From: Erythrobacter ani
GTDB taxonomy: Bacteria > Pseudomonadota > Alphaproteobacteria > Sphingomonadales > Sphingomonadaceae
DNA: 64,000 nt
Assembly (NCBI RefSeq): GCF_019204025.1
Contig: NZ_JAGSPB010000003.1
Location: forward strand, 124,001-188,000
Direction of reading: 5' to 3'
Positions within the stretch are counted from its first letter, which is position 1, and each line of letters begins with the position of its first letter. The notes beneath the pieces were generated by a model. The model did no database searches, had not been told where the DNA came from, and was given only the letters and a program-made list of their open reading frames with translations. Positions 19,035-27,892 of this stretch are shown here, piece by piece. A program made the translations under genes and the position numbers.

Positions 19035-19589
19035 TCAGTCTTGGAAATGCTCGTCCGGAGAGTGCGTCGGGTAGTTTTCGTCACCCGATGCAATAAAGCC
19101 CGGAATGTCGGCCTGCCACCGGCCCTGAACATCTTCGCTGAAATTCAGATAGAGCGTGCCATCGACGATTTCGTAGACGTTGGGATCACCCGGTGCGAGT
19201 GCATCATTGGCACCGATCGCCCATGCGCAGTAACCGCCATAAGCAGGCGCATACTTGGCTGGGTCTTCGATGAACGTGTTCGCATTGCCTTCACTCGCAA
19301 ACTGATAATCGTACCCGTTATAACGCACGGTGTAGTCTTCAGAGCCTTCGACAGGAACACCGTCATCGGTGAAATAGCTGACCACGTCGAAACCGCGAAC
19401 GGCGAGAGTATCACCCTTCGTTTGGGTGTAGACCGGGCCAGCGGGCTCACCGCCGAGATCGGCGAAAAGCGCTGCTTCCGCGGGTGCTTCGGCGGTCATG
19501 CTGTCGCCCGCATCGACCGTTTCTTCTGCCGGTGCGCTGCAGGCCGCTGCCGTAGCGAGCAATGCGATTGCAAAAAATGACTTCTTCAT
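19035..19589 (-). CDS. Exported YHS domain-containing protein 2
   Basis: A 184-residue protein with an N-terminal signal ending AAAC (Cys17), so possibly a lipoprotein although the -3 residue is Ala rather than Leu. After an acidic Ala/Glu linker the YHS-like core runs from GFDVVSYF (about residue 68) through YTVRYNGYDYQFASEG and YAPAYGGYCAWAIG. It parallels YHS protein 1 in order of blocks. AGGAGGAA sits at ideal distance before the ATG. It is convergent with the I78 lipoproteins. Confidence 0.82.
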   Translation of the reverse strand: MKKSFFAIALLATAAACSAPAEETVDAGDSMTAEAPAEAALFADLGGEPAGPVYTQTKGDTLAVRGFDVVSYFTDDGVPVEGSEDYTVRYNGYDYQFASEGNANTFIEDPAKYAPAYGGYCAWAIGANDALAPGDPNVYEIVDGTLYLNFSEDVQGRWQADIPGFIASGDENYPTHSPDEHFQD

Positions 19590-19800
19590 GGGGTATTCCT
19601 CCTAGAACTTTTTAGTGGGTATTCGATCAAACTCATTGTCATGTACCGGATAGCCTTCTGCCCGGTGACACTCGGTAATTCGCGCGAATGCGACCTGAGG
19701 TTACAGGTACGAAAAATTTCCAAGAAAATAAATTGATCGGCCTCCATGCCGCCGCCTTGGAGCTTGCACCCGGCGAAGTAATCGGCAACAACACACCGCA
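19590..19800. other. Intergenic region upstream of the leuA leader, no gene seen
   Basis: About 210 bases separate YHS gene 2 from the leuA leader peptide. It must hold the promoters of both divergent units, but I could not pick a convincing -35/-10 pair. It is locally AT-rich around 19708-19735. Confidence 0.4.
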
Positions 19801-19851
19801 ATGACACCGATGACCGGCCTGCTTCTACGACTTACGCGCCCTTGGGCGTGA
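19801..19851 (+). CDS. leuL: leuA leader peptide (candidate attenuation peptide)
   Basis: A 16-codon ORF, MTPMTGLLLRLTRPWA, ends 87 bases before the leuA ATG. It contains three consecutive Leu codons and a fourth two codons later (CTG CTT CTA CGA CTT); CTT and CTA are uncommon in this GC-rich genome, where CTG and CTC dominate. That is the classical design of a leucine attenuator peptide. ATG at 19810 is an alternative start. No clear Shine-Dalgarno precedes either ATG. Confidence 0.7.
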   Translation: MTPMTGLLLRLTRPWA

Positions 19852-19938
19852 GCGGCTGCGCATAAAATCGGCGCGGCCCCGCATCCAAGGGAACCGCAGC
19901 AGCCACCTTCTCATTGATACCGCGAAAAGTCGTACACC
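19801..19938 (+). promoter_or_regulatory. leuA leader with alternative RNA pairings (attenuator candidate)
   Basis: Beyond the Leu-rich peptide, CCCTTGG inside the peptide (19839-19845) is fully complementary to CCAAGGG (19885-19891). GGCTGCGC (19854-19861) can pair with GCGCGGCC (19871-19878, one G-U), and GCTGCG (19855-19860) can alternatively pair with CGCAGC (19895-19900). These are competing structures as expected for ribosome-stalling control. The segment after the last arm (CACCTTCTCATT) is only modestly T-rich, so the terminator is not certain. Confidence 0.5.
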
Positions 19939-21630
19939 ATGACCATGCTCAAGAATCCGTCCGTCAAATACCGTCCGTTCGGCCAGATCGACCTGCCCAA
20001 TCGCCAATGGCCGGGGCGCCTCATCGATCAGGCGCCGCGCTGGCTTTCCACCGATCTTCGCGACGGAAACCAGTCGATTATCGATCCGATGGACGGGGTG
20101 AAGAAAGCGCGCTTTTTCGACCTGCTAGTAGAAATCGGGGTGAAGGAGATCGAGATCGGCTTCCCCAGCGCCGGGGCGACCGAGTTCACCTTCATCAAAC
20201 ACCTAGTCGAATCCGGCACCATCCCCGATGATGTGATTGTCCAGGTGCTCACCCAAAGCCGTGAAGACCTTATCCGAACCAGCTTCGAGAGCCTCGAGGG
20301 AGCGCATTCGGCGATCGTCCATCTCTACAATGCTGTAAGCCCGGCATGGCGCGACATCGTGTTCCGCATGTCGAAAGACGAAGTGCGAGAAATAGCGGTC
20401 GCAGGCGCGAAGGTTATGCGCGACGAAGCAGCCAAACGCCCCGACACCGACTGGCATTTCCAATATTCACCCGAAACGTTCTCAACCGCCGAACTCGATT
20501 TCAGCATTTCGGTGTGCGAGGCGGTGATGGAGGTGCTTGCTCCTACGCCCGAGCAGCCGATTATCCTCAATCTGCCCGCAACGGTCGAGGCGGCGACACC
20601 CAACATCTACGCCGATCAAATTGAATATTTCTGCCGCAACTTGCCGAACCGCAATTCGGCGGTCATCTCGCTTCACACACACAATGATCGCGGCACTGGA
20701 GTCGCGGCAGCCGAGCTCGGCCTTATGGCAGGCGCGGACCGGGTCGAGGGATGCCTGTTCGGAAATGGTGAGCGCACCGGCAATTGCTGCCTCGTTACGA
20801 TGGCGCTCAACCTCTACACTCAGGGTGTCGATCCCGGCCTCGATTTCTCAGACATCGACCGCGTGATCGAGACGGTGGAATATTGCAACGATCTGCCCGT
20901 CCACCAGCGGCATCCCTATGGTGGCGAACTGGTCTACACGGCGTTCTCCGGCTCGCATCAAGACGCGATCAAGAAGGGTTTCGAAGCGAACGACGCGCAA
21001 AACGACGAGTACTGGCGCGTGCCCTACCTCCCGATCGACCCGGCGGACCTTGGACGCGATTACGAGGCTGTGATCCGCGTTAATTCACAAAGTGGCAAAG
21101 GCGGCTTTGCTTGGGTGCTCCAGCAAAAGCAGGGGCTTAAACTGCCAAAAGCAATGCAACGCGATTTCTCCAAGCATGTCCAGCGGCTCGCCGACCAAAC
21201 CTCGCGCGAGCTGAACAGCGATGATATCTGGGACGCGTTCAGGGCAGCCTACCACGTCCAGACGCCAGACAAACACTTCCAGCTAGTCGATTACAACGAA
21301 ACCCGGGCAAGCGATGGCACCCGCATTTTCAGCGGCACGATAGCGGTCCAGGGCCAGGAACAGAGCGTGAGCGGTCGCGGCAACGGCCTCATTTCAAGCG
21401 TCATGGCAACTTTGCGCGAAGTGTTCGACGTCGAACTTGAAGTGGTCGATTATTCGCAGCAATCGCTGGGTGCAGGCACCGACGCGAATGCCGCCACGTA
21501 TCTTGAATGCGTGACGCCCAACGGAAAGACGATATGGGGCTGCGGCATTGACGAAGACGTAGCGACTGCGAGCGTGCGGGCCGTAATAAGCGCAGCAAAC
21601 TCTGCGATCGCCCCCAGCGTGGCAGAATGA
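19939..21630 (+). CDS. leuA: 2-isopropylmalate synthase
   Basis: Condenses 2-oxoisovalerate with acetyl-CoA, the first committed step of leucine synthesis. The 563-residue protein is of the longer LeuA type 2 class. The N-terminal catalytic barrel shows DLRDGNQS at about residues 39-46 and the metal-binding HTHNDRGTG; the C-terminal regulatory LeuA dimer domain includes YNETRASDGTRIFSGTI and the DYSQQSLGAG allosteric segment. The leader at 19801-19938 suggests control by leucine supply. Its stop overlaps the DUF924 start (ATGA). Confidence 0.96.
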   Translation: MTMLKNPSVKYRPFGQIDLPNRQWPGRLIDQAPRWLSTDLRDGNQSIIDPMDGVKKARFFDLLVEIGVKEIEIGFPSAGATEFTFIKHLVESGTIPDDVIVQVLTQSREDLIRTSFESLEGAHSAIVHLYNAVSPAWRDIVFRMSKDEVREIAVAGAKVMRDEAAKRPDTDWHFQYSPETFSTAELDFSISVCEAVMEVLAPTPEQPIILNLPATVEAATPNIYADQIEYFCRNLPNRNSAVISLHTHNDRGTGVAAAELGLMAGADRVEGCLFGNGERTGNCCLVTMALNLYTQGVDPGLDFSDIDRVIETVEYCNDLPVHQRHPYGGELVYTAFSGSHQDAIKKGFEANDAQNDEYWRVPYLPIDPADLGRDYEAVIRVNSQSGKGGFAWVLQQKQGLKLPKAMQRDFSKHVQRLADQTSRELNSDDIWDAFRAAYHVQTPDKHFQLVDYNETRASDGTRIFSGTIAVQGQEQSVSGRGNGLISSVMATLREVFDVELEVVDYSQQSLGAGTDANAATYLECVTPNGKTIWGCGIDEDVATASVRAVISAANSAIAPSVAE

Positions 21631-22208
21631 GCGGCTCGCTGCTCGGTGAGGAAACGCCTGCTGCGGCCGTCGAGGTGCTGCATTTCTGGTTTCTCGAGTT
21701 GATGCCGGAACACTGGTTCGGCGGATCGGACGCCGTCGACAACGCCTGCGAAAGCCGATTTGGCGGCACCCTCGCCGAAGCTGCTGCGGGGAAGCTGGAT
21801 CACTGGGCCGAAACCCCGCGCGGTCTGCTCGCGCTGGTCATCGTGCTCGATCAGTTTTCACGCAACATCCACCGCGACACCGCGCGGGCATTTGCGCAAG
21901 ATGACAAAGCGCAGGAACTGGTGAGACAAGCGCTCGAGCGCGAGTGGGACGACAAGCTCGGTATGGATGAGCGTCAGTTTCTATACATGCCGCTGATGCA
22001 CGCAGAGGACCGAACTCTGCAAGAACTCTGCTTAGACAAGTTCAAGGCTATGGCCGAAACCGCGTCGCGCATTGTCGGATTTGCTGAAAAGCACCAAGCT
22101 ATCGTCGAACGCTTTGGCCGGTTTCCCTATCGCAACCAGGTGCTCGGACGGGAGTCGACAGCTGAGGAACGCGATTTCATCGACAAGGAAGGCAATCCCT
22201 TCTCCTGA
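21627..22208 (+). CDS. DUF924 family protein
   Basis: A 193-residue soluble all-helical protein of the DUF924 (TPR-like) family, recognised from VLHFWFLE near the start, LIVLDQFSRNIHRDTARAFA in the centre, FLYMPLMHAEDRTLQ, and the C-terminal RFGRFPYRNQVLGR. Function unknown. It overlaps leuA by four bases (ATGA), so it is probably co-translated with leuA, although no metabolic link is known. Convergent with the helicase gene 57 bases downstream. Confidence 0.88.
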   Translation: MSGSLLGEETPAAAVEVLHFWFLELMPEHWFGGSDAVDNACESRFGGTLAEAAAGKLDHWAETPRGLLALVIVLDQFSRNIHRDTARAFAQDDKAQELVRQALEREWDDKLGMDERQFLYMPLMHAEDRTLQELCLDKFKAMAETASRIVGFAEKHQAIVERFGRFPYRNQVLGRESTAEERDFIDKEGNPFS

Positions 22209-22265
22209 GCGTGCCGACAATCCTGGCCGCACACAACTGTTCCATGGAGCGGCTGAGGTTCAGCT

Positions 22266-24086
22266 TTAGCCCTTGGCAGCCTTGCCCTTGTGCGATTTGA
22301 CCTTGTGTGACCCGGCCTTGTTCGACTTGCCCTTGAACGGTTTGCCCTTTCCTGCGCCGTTGCTGCTCCCCTTCTCTTTCCCTTTCTGGAAATTTCCGGG
22401 TTTGCCCTTGCGGAACGGCTTGGCTTTGACGTGGCCTCCCGGTCCGTCTTTGCGGTTGCGACGTCCGGCATCGCGCGGAGCTTCATCCGAAAGTTCGATG
22501 TGCACAGGCTTGTCGTCCTGTTCGCTCTCGGCGGTGCGCTGTACGGCGTCGGCAAACTTATCGGCATGTGCACGCGGTATCTGGAATAATGTCTCCGTCT
22601 GGGCGATGCGGATCGCGCCGATCTCGTTACGGGTCACATGACCGCGGCGGCAGATCAGAGGCAGGATCCAGCGCACATCGGCGTTTTGGCGGCGGCCTAT
22701 GTCCATCTTGAACCATACCGTGTCCTCGAAGCCGGGTCGCTCGCGTTCCTTCTGCGCTGCGCGCCGGGCCTCAGGTGTGTTGGCAGTCAGTTCTTCGGGC
22801 TCGGGCATCTTGGAGCGATGCGACTGGACAAGCATTGCGGCGATGTCCTCTGCACTGCGCTCGGCAAGTATCTTCTTCGCCAGAGCGCGGTCGGCATCGT
22901 CGAAATCGACCGGCGCGAGGAACGCAGATAACAGACGTTCGTGATCTTTCGCCTTGATCGCATCACGGTCTGGCGCGTCGGTCCACTCGGCCGTGATCTT
23001 GGCACCGCGCAGCATGCTTTCGACCCGGCGGCGGCGCGAAAACGGCACGATCAGGACCGCAGTGCCCTTCTTGCCCGCGCGTCCCGTGCGCCCGGACCTG
23101 TGCTGGAGAGTTTCGGCATCGCGCGGTATCTCGACATGCACAACGAGGCTGACGGAGGGCAGGTCGATCCCGCGCGCGGCAACATCGGTTGCGACGCAAA
23201 CGCGCGCCCGCTTGTCGCGCAGCGCCTGAAGCGCCTGATTGCGCTCCTGCTGGGAATGCTCGCCTGACAAGGCGACGACACCAAAGCCGCGCTCCTGCAA
23301 GGTCGCGTGAAGATGCCGGACCTTGTCGCGCGTTCCGCAGAACAGGATCGCGGTTTCGGCTTCGTGATAGCGGAGCAGGTTCACCACCGCGTTCTCGATT
23401 TCGGGCGGAGAGACCGTGACGGCCTGATAAGCTATGTCGCCGTGCCCGCGTTCTTTGCCGATCGTGGCAATGCGCAGCGAATTGAGCTGATACCGGCGAG
23501 CCAGCGCCTCGATCGGGCGCGGCATCGTGGCAGAGAACAACAGCGTGCGGCGACCTTCAGGCGTCGCGTCGAGAATAGCCTCAAGCTCTTCGCGAAAGCC
23601 CATGTCGAGCATCTCGTCAGCTTCATCGAGCACCGCGACTGCCAATTCCGACAGGTCGAGCGCCCCACGTTCGAGGTGGTCGCGCAAACGCCCCGGTGTG
23701 CCGACCACGATGGTCGCACCGCTTCGCAGCGCCTTGCGTTCCTGAGAGGGATTCATACCGCCAACGCATGTCGTCACGCGCCCTCCGGCCTTGCCATAAA
23801 GCCATGCAAGCTCGCGGCTCACCTGCAGGGCAAGCTCGCGCGTGGGCGCGATCACCAGTGCTTTGGGCGGAACGGCGAAGGGAACCCTGCCATCCTCACC
23901 GAGCAGTTCATCGGCCATCGCCAGGCCGAAAGCGACCGTCTTTCCCGAGCCGGTCTGTGCCGAGACCACGAGGTCGCGCCCGCGCGCCTCTGGTTCGAGA
24001 ACGGCAGCTTGGACATCGGTAGCGGCGCTGTATTCGCGTTCGGTCAGGGCCTGCTGCAGGGTGGAGGGAAGTTCGGGAAATGACAT
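22266..24086 (-). CDS. DEAD-box ATP-dependent RNA helicase with DbpA-type RNA-binding domain
   Basis: A 606-residue helicase. The RecA-like core has AQTGSGKT (43-50), PTRELALQ, TPGRL, DEAD at 154-157, SAT and the C-terminal HRSGRTGRAG. After the core comes a DbpA/CsdA-type RNA-binding domain (about residues 460-530, VRWILPLICRRGHVTRNEIG). The last 60 or so residues are a Lys/Gly-rich low-complexity tail. Expected roles are ribosome assembly or RNA remodelling. I start at the ATG at 24086 (MSFPELP), the usual family start; an upstream in-frame ATG at 24131 adds 15 atypical residues. A 10-base palindrome GAGTATACTC lies just before the start. Confidence 0.9.
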   Translation of the reverse strand: MSFPELPSTLQQALTEREYSAATDVQAAVLEPEARGRDLVVSAQTGSGKTVAFGLAMADELLGEDGRVPFAVPPKALVIAPTRELALQVSRELAWLYGKAGGRVTTCVGGMNPSQERKALRSGATIVVGTPGRLRDHLERGALDLSELAVAVLDEADEMLDMGFREELEAILDATPEGRRTLLFSATMPRPIEALARRYQLNSLRIATIGKERGHGDIAYQAVTVSPPEIENAVVNLLRYHEAETAILFCGTRDKVRHLHATLQERGFGVVALSGEHSQQERNQALQALRDKRARVCVATDVAARGIDLPSVSLVVHVEIPRDAETLQHRSGRTGRAGKKGTAVLIVPFSRRRRVESMLRGAKITAEWTDAPDRDAIKAKDHERLLSAFLAPVDFDDADRALAKKILAERSAEDIAAMLVQSHRSKMPEPEELTANTPEARRAAQKERERPGFEDTVWFKMDIGRRQNADVRWILPLICRRGHVTRNEIGAIRIAQTETLFQIPRAHADKFADAVQRTAESEQDDKPVHIELSDEAPRDAGRRNRKDGPGGHVKAKPFRKGKPGNFQKGKEKGSSNGAGKGKPFKGKSNKAGSHKVKSHKGKAAKG

Positions 24087-24380
24087 AGAGTATACTCGGG
24101 GCAAATTGATAAGGATCGCACACGCGCGCAAGCGCCGTGAACGCAGGTCAGTGGCCGACAGTTTTCAAGGTGCTGGCGGGCGGGATGCACAGCGGATAGC
24201 CGGGCGATCTCGCAGAACGTTGGCGCGCGTATACCCGATGTTTGCCGGTTTGGCTTGTGAAAAATGCTGCAACCGCGAAGTCAGCCTTCGTCTGCCATTC
24301 GGCAATTTGATCCAGCGCAATGACGCGGGCCGGAACACGGTGCATCTTGCGGATGCCTTTTGGGAGAGGGAGGCGAGAAT
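24087..24380. other. Intergenic region between helicase and DUF2189 genes
   Basis: About 290 bases between two divergent genes. It holds the palindrome GAGTATACTC (24089-24098) at the helicase start and GGGAGGCGAG as the DUF2189 ribosome-binding site. A minus-strand ORF here has no recognisable similarity and no start signal. No RNA gene is recognised. Confidence 0.4.
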
Positions 24381-25160
24381 ATGACCACGCTCGAGAATTC
24401 ATACGAGCCACCGCAGCCGCCTGCGAAGATCGCCGATGACCTCACCACAAGCGATCTTTGGTCTGCGCTTGCCGCCGGTTGGAAGGACTTCGCGGCGATG
24501 CCGCAATACGGGACTGCGATCGGCGGGGTCTACGTCCTAACAGGTCTCGCGCTCGGCTATCTCGCGCTTGTCATGGGTCAAACCAGTCTCCTCATTCCGG
24601 CGATGGCTGGATTCCCGCTCGTCGCCCCGTTCGTGGCGGTCGGACTATACGAGGCAAGCCGCCGACGCGAGGCGGGCGAGCCGCTGACATGGGGTAGCGT
24701 GCTTGGTGCGTTGAAGGGAAAAGGCGACGAGCAGATTCTCTCGATGGGCGTGATCGTATTCGTGGCCTTCGCCTTCTGGATGATTATCGCCCACGCTGTT
24801 TCCGCCATCTTCATGGCCGAGGCAGGTCCAGGTTCGGAATCGCTGGCGTTTCTGGCGACAAATATGGGGATCGCGATGCTGGCCATTGGAAGCGCCATTG
24901 GTGCCTTGATGGCCTTTGCTTTCTATTCGATGACCGTCATGAGCCTACCGATGTTGGTGGACCGACCGGTCAGTTTCGCCACGGCAATCATAGTCAGCTT
25001 CAAAACGGTGCGATCAAATTTCGCGGTGATGCTTTTTTGGGCGGTGATTATCGCCGCTTTGCTCTTTCTTGCGATGATTCCGGCGTTCCTCGGCTTGATG
25101 GTCGCCCTGCCCCTGTTGGGTCACGCGACATGGCATCTTTATCGGCGCGCAGTGCACTGA
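24381..25160 (+). CDS. DUF2189 family integral membrane protein
   Basis: A 259-residue membrane protein with a soluble N-terminus of about 35 residues followed by six hydrophobic segments. The family pattern is visible in the opening LWSALAAGWKDFAAMPQYG, GFPLVAPFVAVGLYEASRR after helix two and a final VALPLLGHATWHLYRRAV. Function is unknown; cytochrome-c-oxidase-related annotations exist for some members but nothing here supports that. ATG at 24381 chosen because GGGAGGCGAG precedes it; the ORF continues upstream without homology. Confidence 0.85.
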   Translation: MTTLENSYEPPQPPAKIADDLTTSDLWSALAAGWKDFAAMPQYGTAIGGVYVLTGLALGYLALVMGQTSLLIPAMAGFPLVAPFVAVGLYEASRRREAGEPLTWGSVLGALKGKGDEQILSMGVIVFVAFAFWMIIAHAVSAIFMAEAGPGSESLAFLATNMGIAMLAIGSAIGALMAFAFYSMTVMSLPMLVDRPVSFATAIIVSFKTVRSNFAVMLFWAVIIAALLFLAMIPAFLGLMVALPLLGHATWHLYRRAVH

Positions 25161-25230
25161 CCAGCAATTTCGCTGGACGACAGCACGCGAAGTCTATCCT
25201 AAAGTGCCTCGAACTTGGGAGCATGACAGC

Positions 25231-26274
25231 ATGACAGAAGACATTCTCGAACCGGACCTGCCAATCATCGATCCACATCACCACTTGTGGGATTTGCGGC
25301 CGATGCTGCCGATGTTTCCCGAACCCCGCCATCGCTTCCTGGAAACGCTGGTTCCGGTTGCCCATTACACCTTCGACCAATTCCATGCGGACGTGACGAC
25401 GGGCCACAACATCGTTGCCACGGTCTTCATGGAATGCGGGGCATTCTACAATGCCGACTACGGCGAAGCGAAGAAGCCGGTGGGCGAGGTCGAGTACGTC
25501 AACGGCGTCGCAGCACAATCGGCTAGCGGACTTTATGGCGACCTGCGCGCTTGCGCCGGAATCGTGGGCCATGCCGACCTGACGCTAGGCAGCGCGGCTG
25601 GAGAGGTGCTCGACGCGCTTCACGCCGCTTCGCCAATGCGCTTCAAGGGCATCCGCCATCAGGGCGCCTGGGACGCCGATCCCGAAGTGCTCGGCCCTCC
25701 GTTTCACGCACCTCCAGAGCTCTACCGCGACAGCACTTTCCGCGAAGGTTTTGCAGAGATCGGCAAACGCGGGATGAGCTTCGATGCGTGGATACTCGAG
25801 CCGCAGATCCCCGATGTCGTCGATCTCGCGCGCGCCTTCCCCGATACGCCGATCTGCCTCGATCATTGCGGAACTCCGCTCGGCTCGGCGAGCTACGCGG
25901 GCAAGTTGCATGAGCGTTTCGACACATGGCGGCACAGCATCAAGGAACTCGCTGCATGTGAAAATGTGGTCGTGAAGCTCGGCGGACTGGCGATGCACAA
26001 TTGCGCACTGCCCGAGAAGGGGCCCGCCGCGGGATCGACATCCGACCATCTCGCAGGACTTTGGCGCCCCTACATTGAAACGTGCATCGAGGCATTCGGC
26101 CCGCAGCGCGCCATGTTCGAAAGCAATTATCCTGTAGATCGGTGGGGAGCGACCTACCCGGTTCTCTGGAATGCTTTTAAATGGCTGACCCACGGCGCGA
26201 GCGCGGACGAGAAAGCCGCACTCTATGCCGGGAACGCAGCGCGGTTTTATCGCATTGAAGAGGTGCTTGCGTAG
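25231..26274 (+). CDS. Amidohydrolase 2 family metal-dependent hydrolase
   Basis: A 347-residue TIM-barrel hydrolase of the type that includes 2-pyrone-4,6-dicarboxylate lactonase and related decarboxylases. It opens with the metal-binding IIDPHHHLWDL (His16-His18), has FKGIRHQGAW mid-protein, CLDHCGTP, and the closing MFESNYPVDRWG with the catalytic Asp. The substrate is unknown. ATG at 25231 follows TTGGGAGC; a GTG at 25204 would add nine residues. 48 bases upstream of a nitronate monooxygenase gene, possibly one transcript for small-molecule catabolism. Confidence 0.85.
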   Translation: MTEDILEPDLPIIDPHHHLWDLRPMLPMFPEPRHRFLETLVPVAHYTFDQFHADVTTGHNIVATVFMECGAFYNADYGEAKKPVGEVEYVNGVAAQSASGLYGDLRACAGIVGHADLTLGSAAGEVLDALHAASPMRFKGIRHQGAWDADPEVLGPPFHAPPELYRDSTFREGFAEIGKRGMSFDAWILEPQIPDVVDLARAFPDTPICLDHCGTPLGSASYAGKLHERFDTWRHSIKELAACENVVVKLGGLAMHNCALPEKGPAAGSTSDHLAGLWRPYIETCIEAFGPQRAMFESNYPVDRWGATYPVLWNAFKWLTHGASADEKAALYAGNAARFYRIEEVLA

Positions 26275-26322
26275 AATTGCAGTGCCACCTACCGCGCTGC
26301 AAACGCATTTCAGGAGACATTG

Positions 26323-27327
26323 ATGCCGCTTCCCGCCCCCTTCGACCGCCTTCGCCTGCCGCTGATCGGATCGCCGCTGTTCATCGTCTCCGGTCCGGAA
26401 CTGGTAATCGCGCAGTGCAAGGCCGGAGTCGTCGGCAGCTTTCCCGCGCTCAACGCTCGTCCGCAGACGTTGCTCGACGAATGGCTTCACCAGATCACAG
26501 AGGAATTGGCGAAACACAACCGTGAGCATCCGGACCGCCCCGCTGCTCCGTTTGCGGTGAATCAGATCGTGCACAAATCGAACGATCGCGTCATGGCCGA
26601 TATGGCAACCTGCGAGAAATGGCAGGTGCCGATGATCATCACTTCACTCGGTGCACGCGAAGAAATCTTTCAGGCAGTGCGCAATTGGGGCGGGATCACG
26701 ATGCACGATGTGATCAACAACCGGTTTGCAAAAAAGGCGATCGAAAAAGGGGCCGATGGCCTCATCCCGGTCGCCGCGGGGGCTGGCGGGCACGCCGGGG
26801 CGCTGTCACCGTTCGCGTTGATGCAGGAAATCCGTGAATGGTTCGATGGGCTGGTCGCGCTGTCCGGCTCGATCGCTCACGGTTCGTCTATTCTCGCCGC
26901 CCAAGCGATGCGGGCCGATTTCGGTTATTCTGGCAGCGCCTTCATCGCAACCGAAGAAGCAAACGCGGATCAGGCATACAAACAAGGCATCGTCGAAGGT
27001 GACGCGAGCGGAATAGTCTACACCAACCTGTTTACCGGTGTGCACGGCAATTATCTGCGATCATCGATCGAGAACGCAGGCCTTGATCCCGACGATCTTC
27101 CGACGAGCGACCCATCGAAGATGAACTTCGGCAGCGGCGGTAACACCAAGGCGAAAGCGTGGAAGGACATCTGGGGCTCCGGACAAGGGGTTGGCGCGAT
27201 CAAATCCGTCGGCACGGTCGAGGATCTCGTTGCGCGTATGGAACGCGAATATCACGAGGCGAAGGCGCGGTTGTCGGCCAATTCCAACTATTCTGCATGG
27301 ACTGGCCTGGCAGAAGCCGCGGAGTAA
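26323..27327 (+). CDS. Nitronate monooxygenase (2-nitropropane dioxygenase family)
   Basis: FMN enzyme of 334 residues that oxidises propionate-3-nitronate and alkyl nitronates to carbonyl compounds. The N-terminal PLIGSPLFIVSGPELVIA and the catalytic loop GAGGHAGA (about residues 153-160, with His157) are present, plus SGSIAHGSSILAAQAMRADFG as the FMN-phosphate site. The family is sometimes detoxifying and sometimes catabolic. ATG at 26323 follows CAGGAGACATTG. It ends four bases from the convergent AHH gene. Confidence 0.86.
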   Translation: MPLPAPFDRLRLPLIGSPLFIVSGPELVIAQCKAGVVGSFPALNARPQTLLDEWLHQITEELAKHNREHPDRPAAPFAVNQIVHKSNDRVMADMATCEKWQVPMIITSLGAREEIFQAVRNWGGITMHDVINNRFAKKAIEKGADGLIPVAAGAGGHAGALSPFALMQEIREWFDGLVALSGSIAHGSSILAAQAMRADFGYSGSAFIATEEANADQAYKQGIVEGDASGIVYTNLFTGVHGNYLRSSIENAGLDPDDLPTSDPSKMNFGSGGNTKAKAWKDIWGSGQGVGAIKSVGTVEDLVARMEREYHEAKARLSANSNYSAWTGLAEAAE

Positions 27328-27331
27328 CTGC

Positions 27332-27889
27332 CTAGGTTTCCCTCCAAAGCGTTTCGGCCATTGCATCGAGTTCGCGAAAATCGAACCCGGTACCGAGCGG
27401 GTCCTTGCGGTTCAGCACAAACCTCCGCTGTTCCGTCAACAAACGGCGGCGCAGCGCCGATTGGAGGAGCGTCAGCCGAAAGATCGCTTCGCATAAAGCC
27501 GCCGCCGGGTCGGCCAAGCGAACTTGCGCCCAGCGGCGTTCGACGCTGCCCACCCGCTCAATGACGATCTCGTTATAACGCCGATGCGGCCCGCGGTGCA
27601 GCGGCAAGCCTGTACGCAATGTTGCGCTTTCGGTCGCAGGCAGGAGCAGCCCGTTGCTGCGAAAGTCATCGAAACCGACATTCGCGCGTCCAATCTCATC
27701 GAACATCGCGCCGAAGTACCGATATGACAGCAATTGCTTCGGCAGAATGTGATGCCGCTGGAGACTGGGATCGTAGTTTGCGGATAGCCTGCGATTGACC
27801 GTTTTAAACGGAATATTCGCGCGCAGAGGCGAGGATGTCTTCGTAGCCCCAAGTACAAGTTCAGTTGAATGAATTGCGACCCCGGCCAA
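27332..27889 (-). CDS. AHH-type HNH/Endonuclease VII-fold nuclease protein
   Basis: A 185-residue protein with the signature of the AHH nuclease family: QRHHILPKQLL near residues 44-54 (His46, His47) and, about 50 residues on, GLPLHRGPHRRYNE (His98, His102). AHH domains occur in polymorphic toxins and in stand-alone bacterial genes. No signal peptide, transmembrane segment or toxin delivery domain is seen. Start is TTG at 27889, three bases after the stop of the upstream gene, so the N-terminus is uncertain; the conserved part is unaffected. Coupled to the frameshifted gene at 27893-28748. Confidence 0.65.
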   Translation of the reverse strand: MAGVAIHSTELVLGATKTSSPLRANIPFKTVNRRLSANYDPSLQRHHILPKQLLSYRYFGAMFDEIGRANVGFDDFRSNGLLLPATESATLRTGLPLHRGPHRRYNEIVIERVGSVERRWAQVRLADPAAALCEAIFRLTLLQSALRRRLLTEQRRFVLNRKDPLGTGFDFRELDAMAETLWRET

Positions 27890-27892
27890 CTG

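Noticed and set aside
24148..24411. Minus-strand ORF of 87 codons between helicase and DUF2189
   Set aside because: Overlaps the real DUF2189 start, lacks a ribosome-binding site and resembles nothing recognisable.
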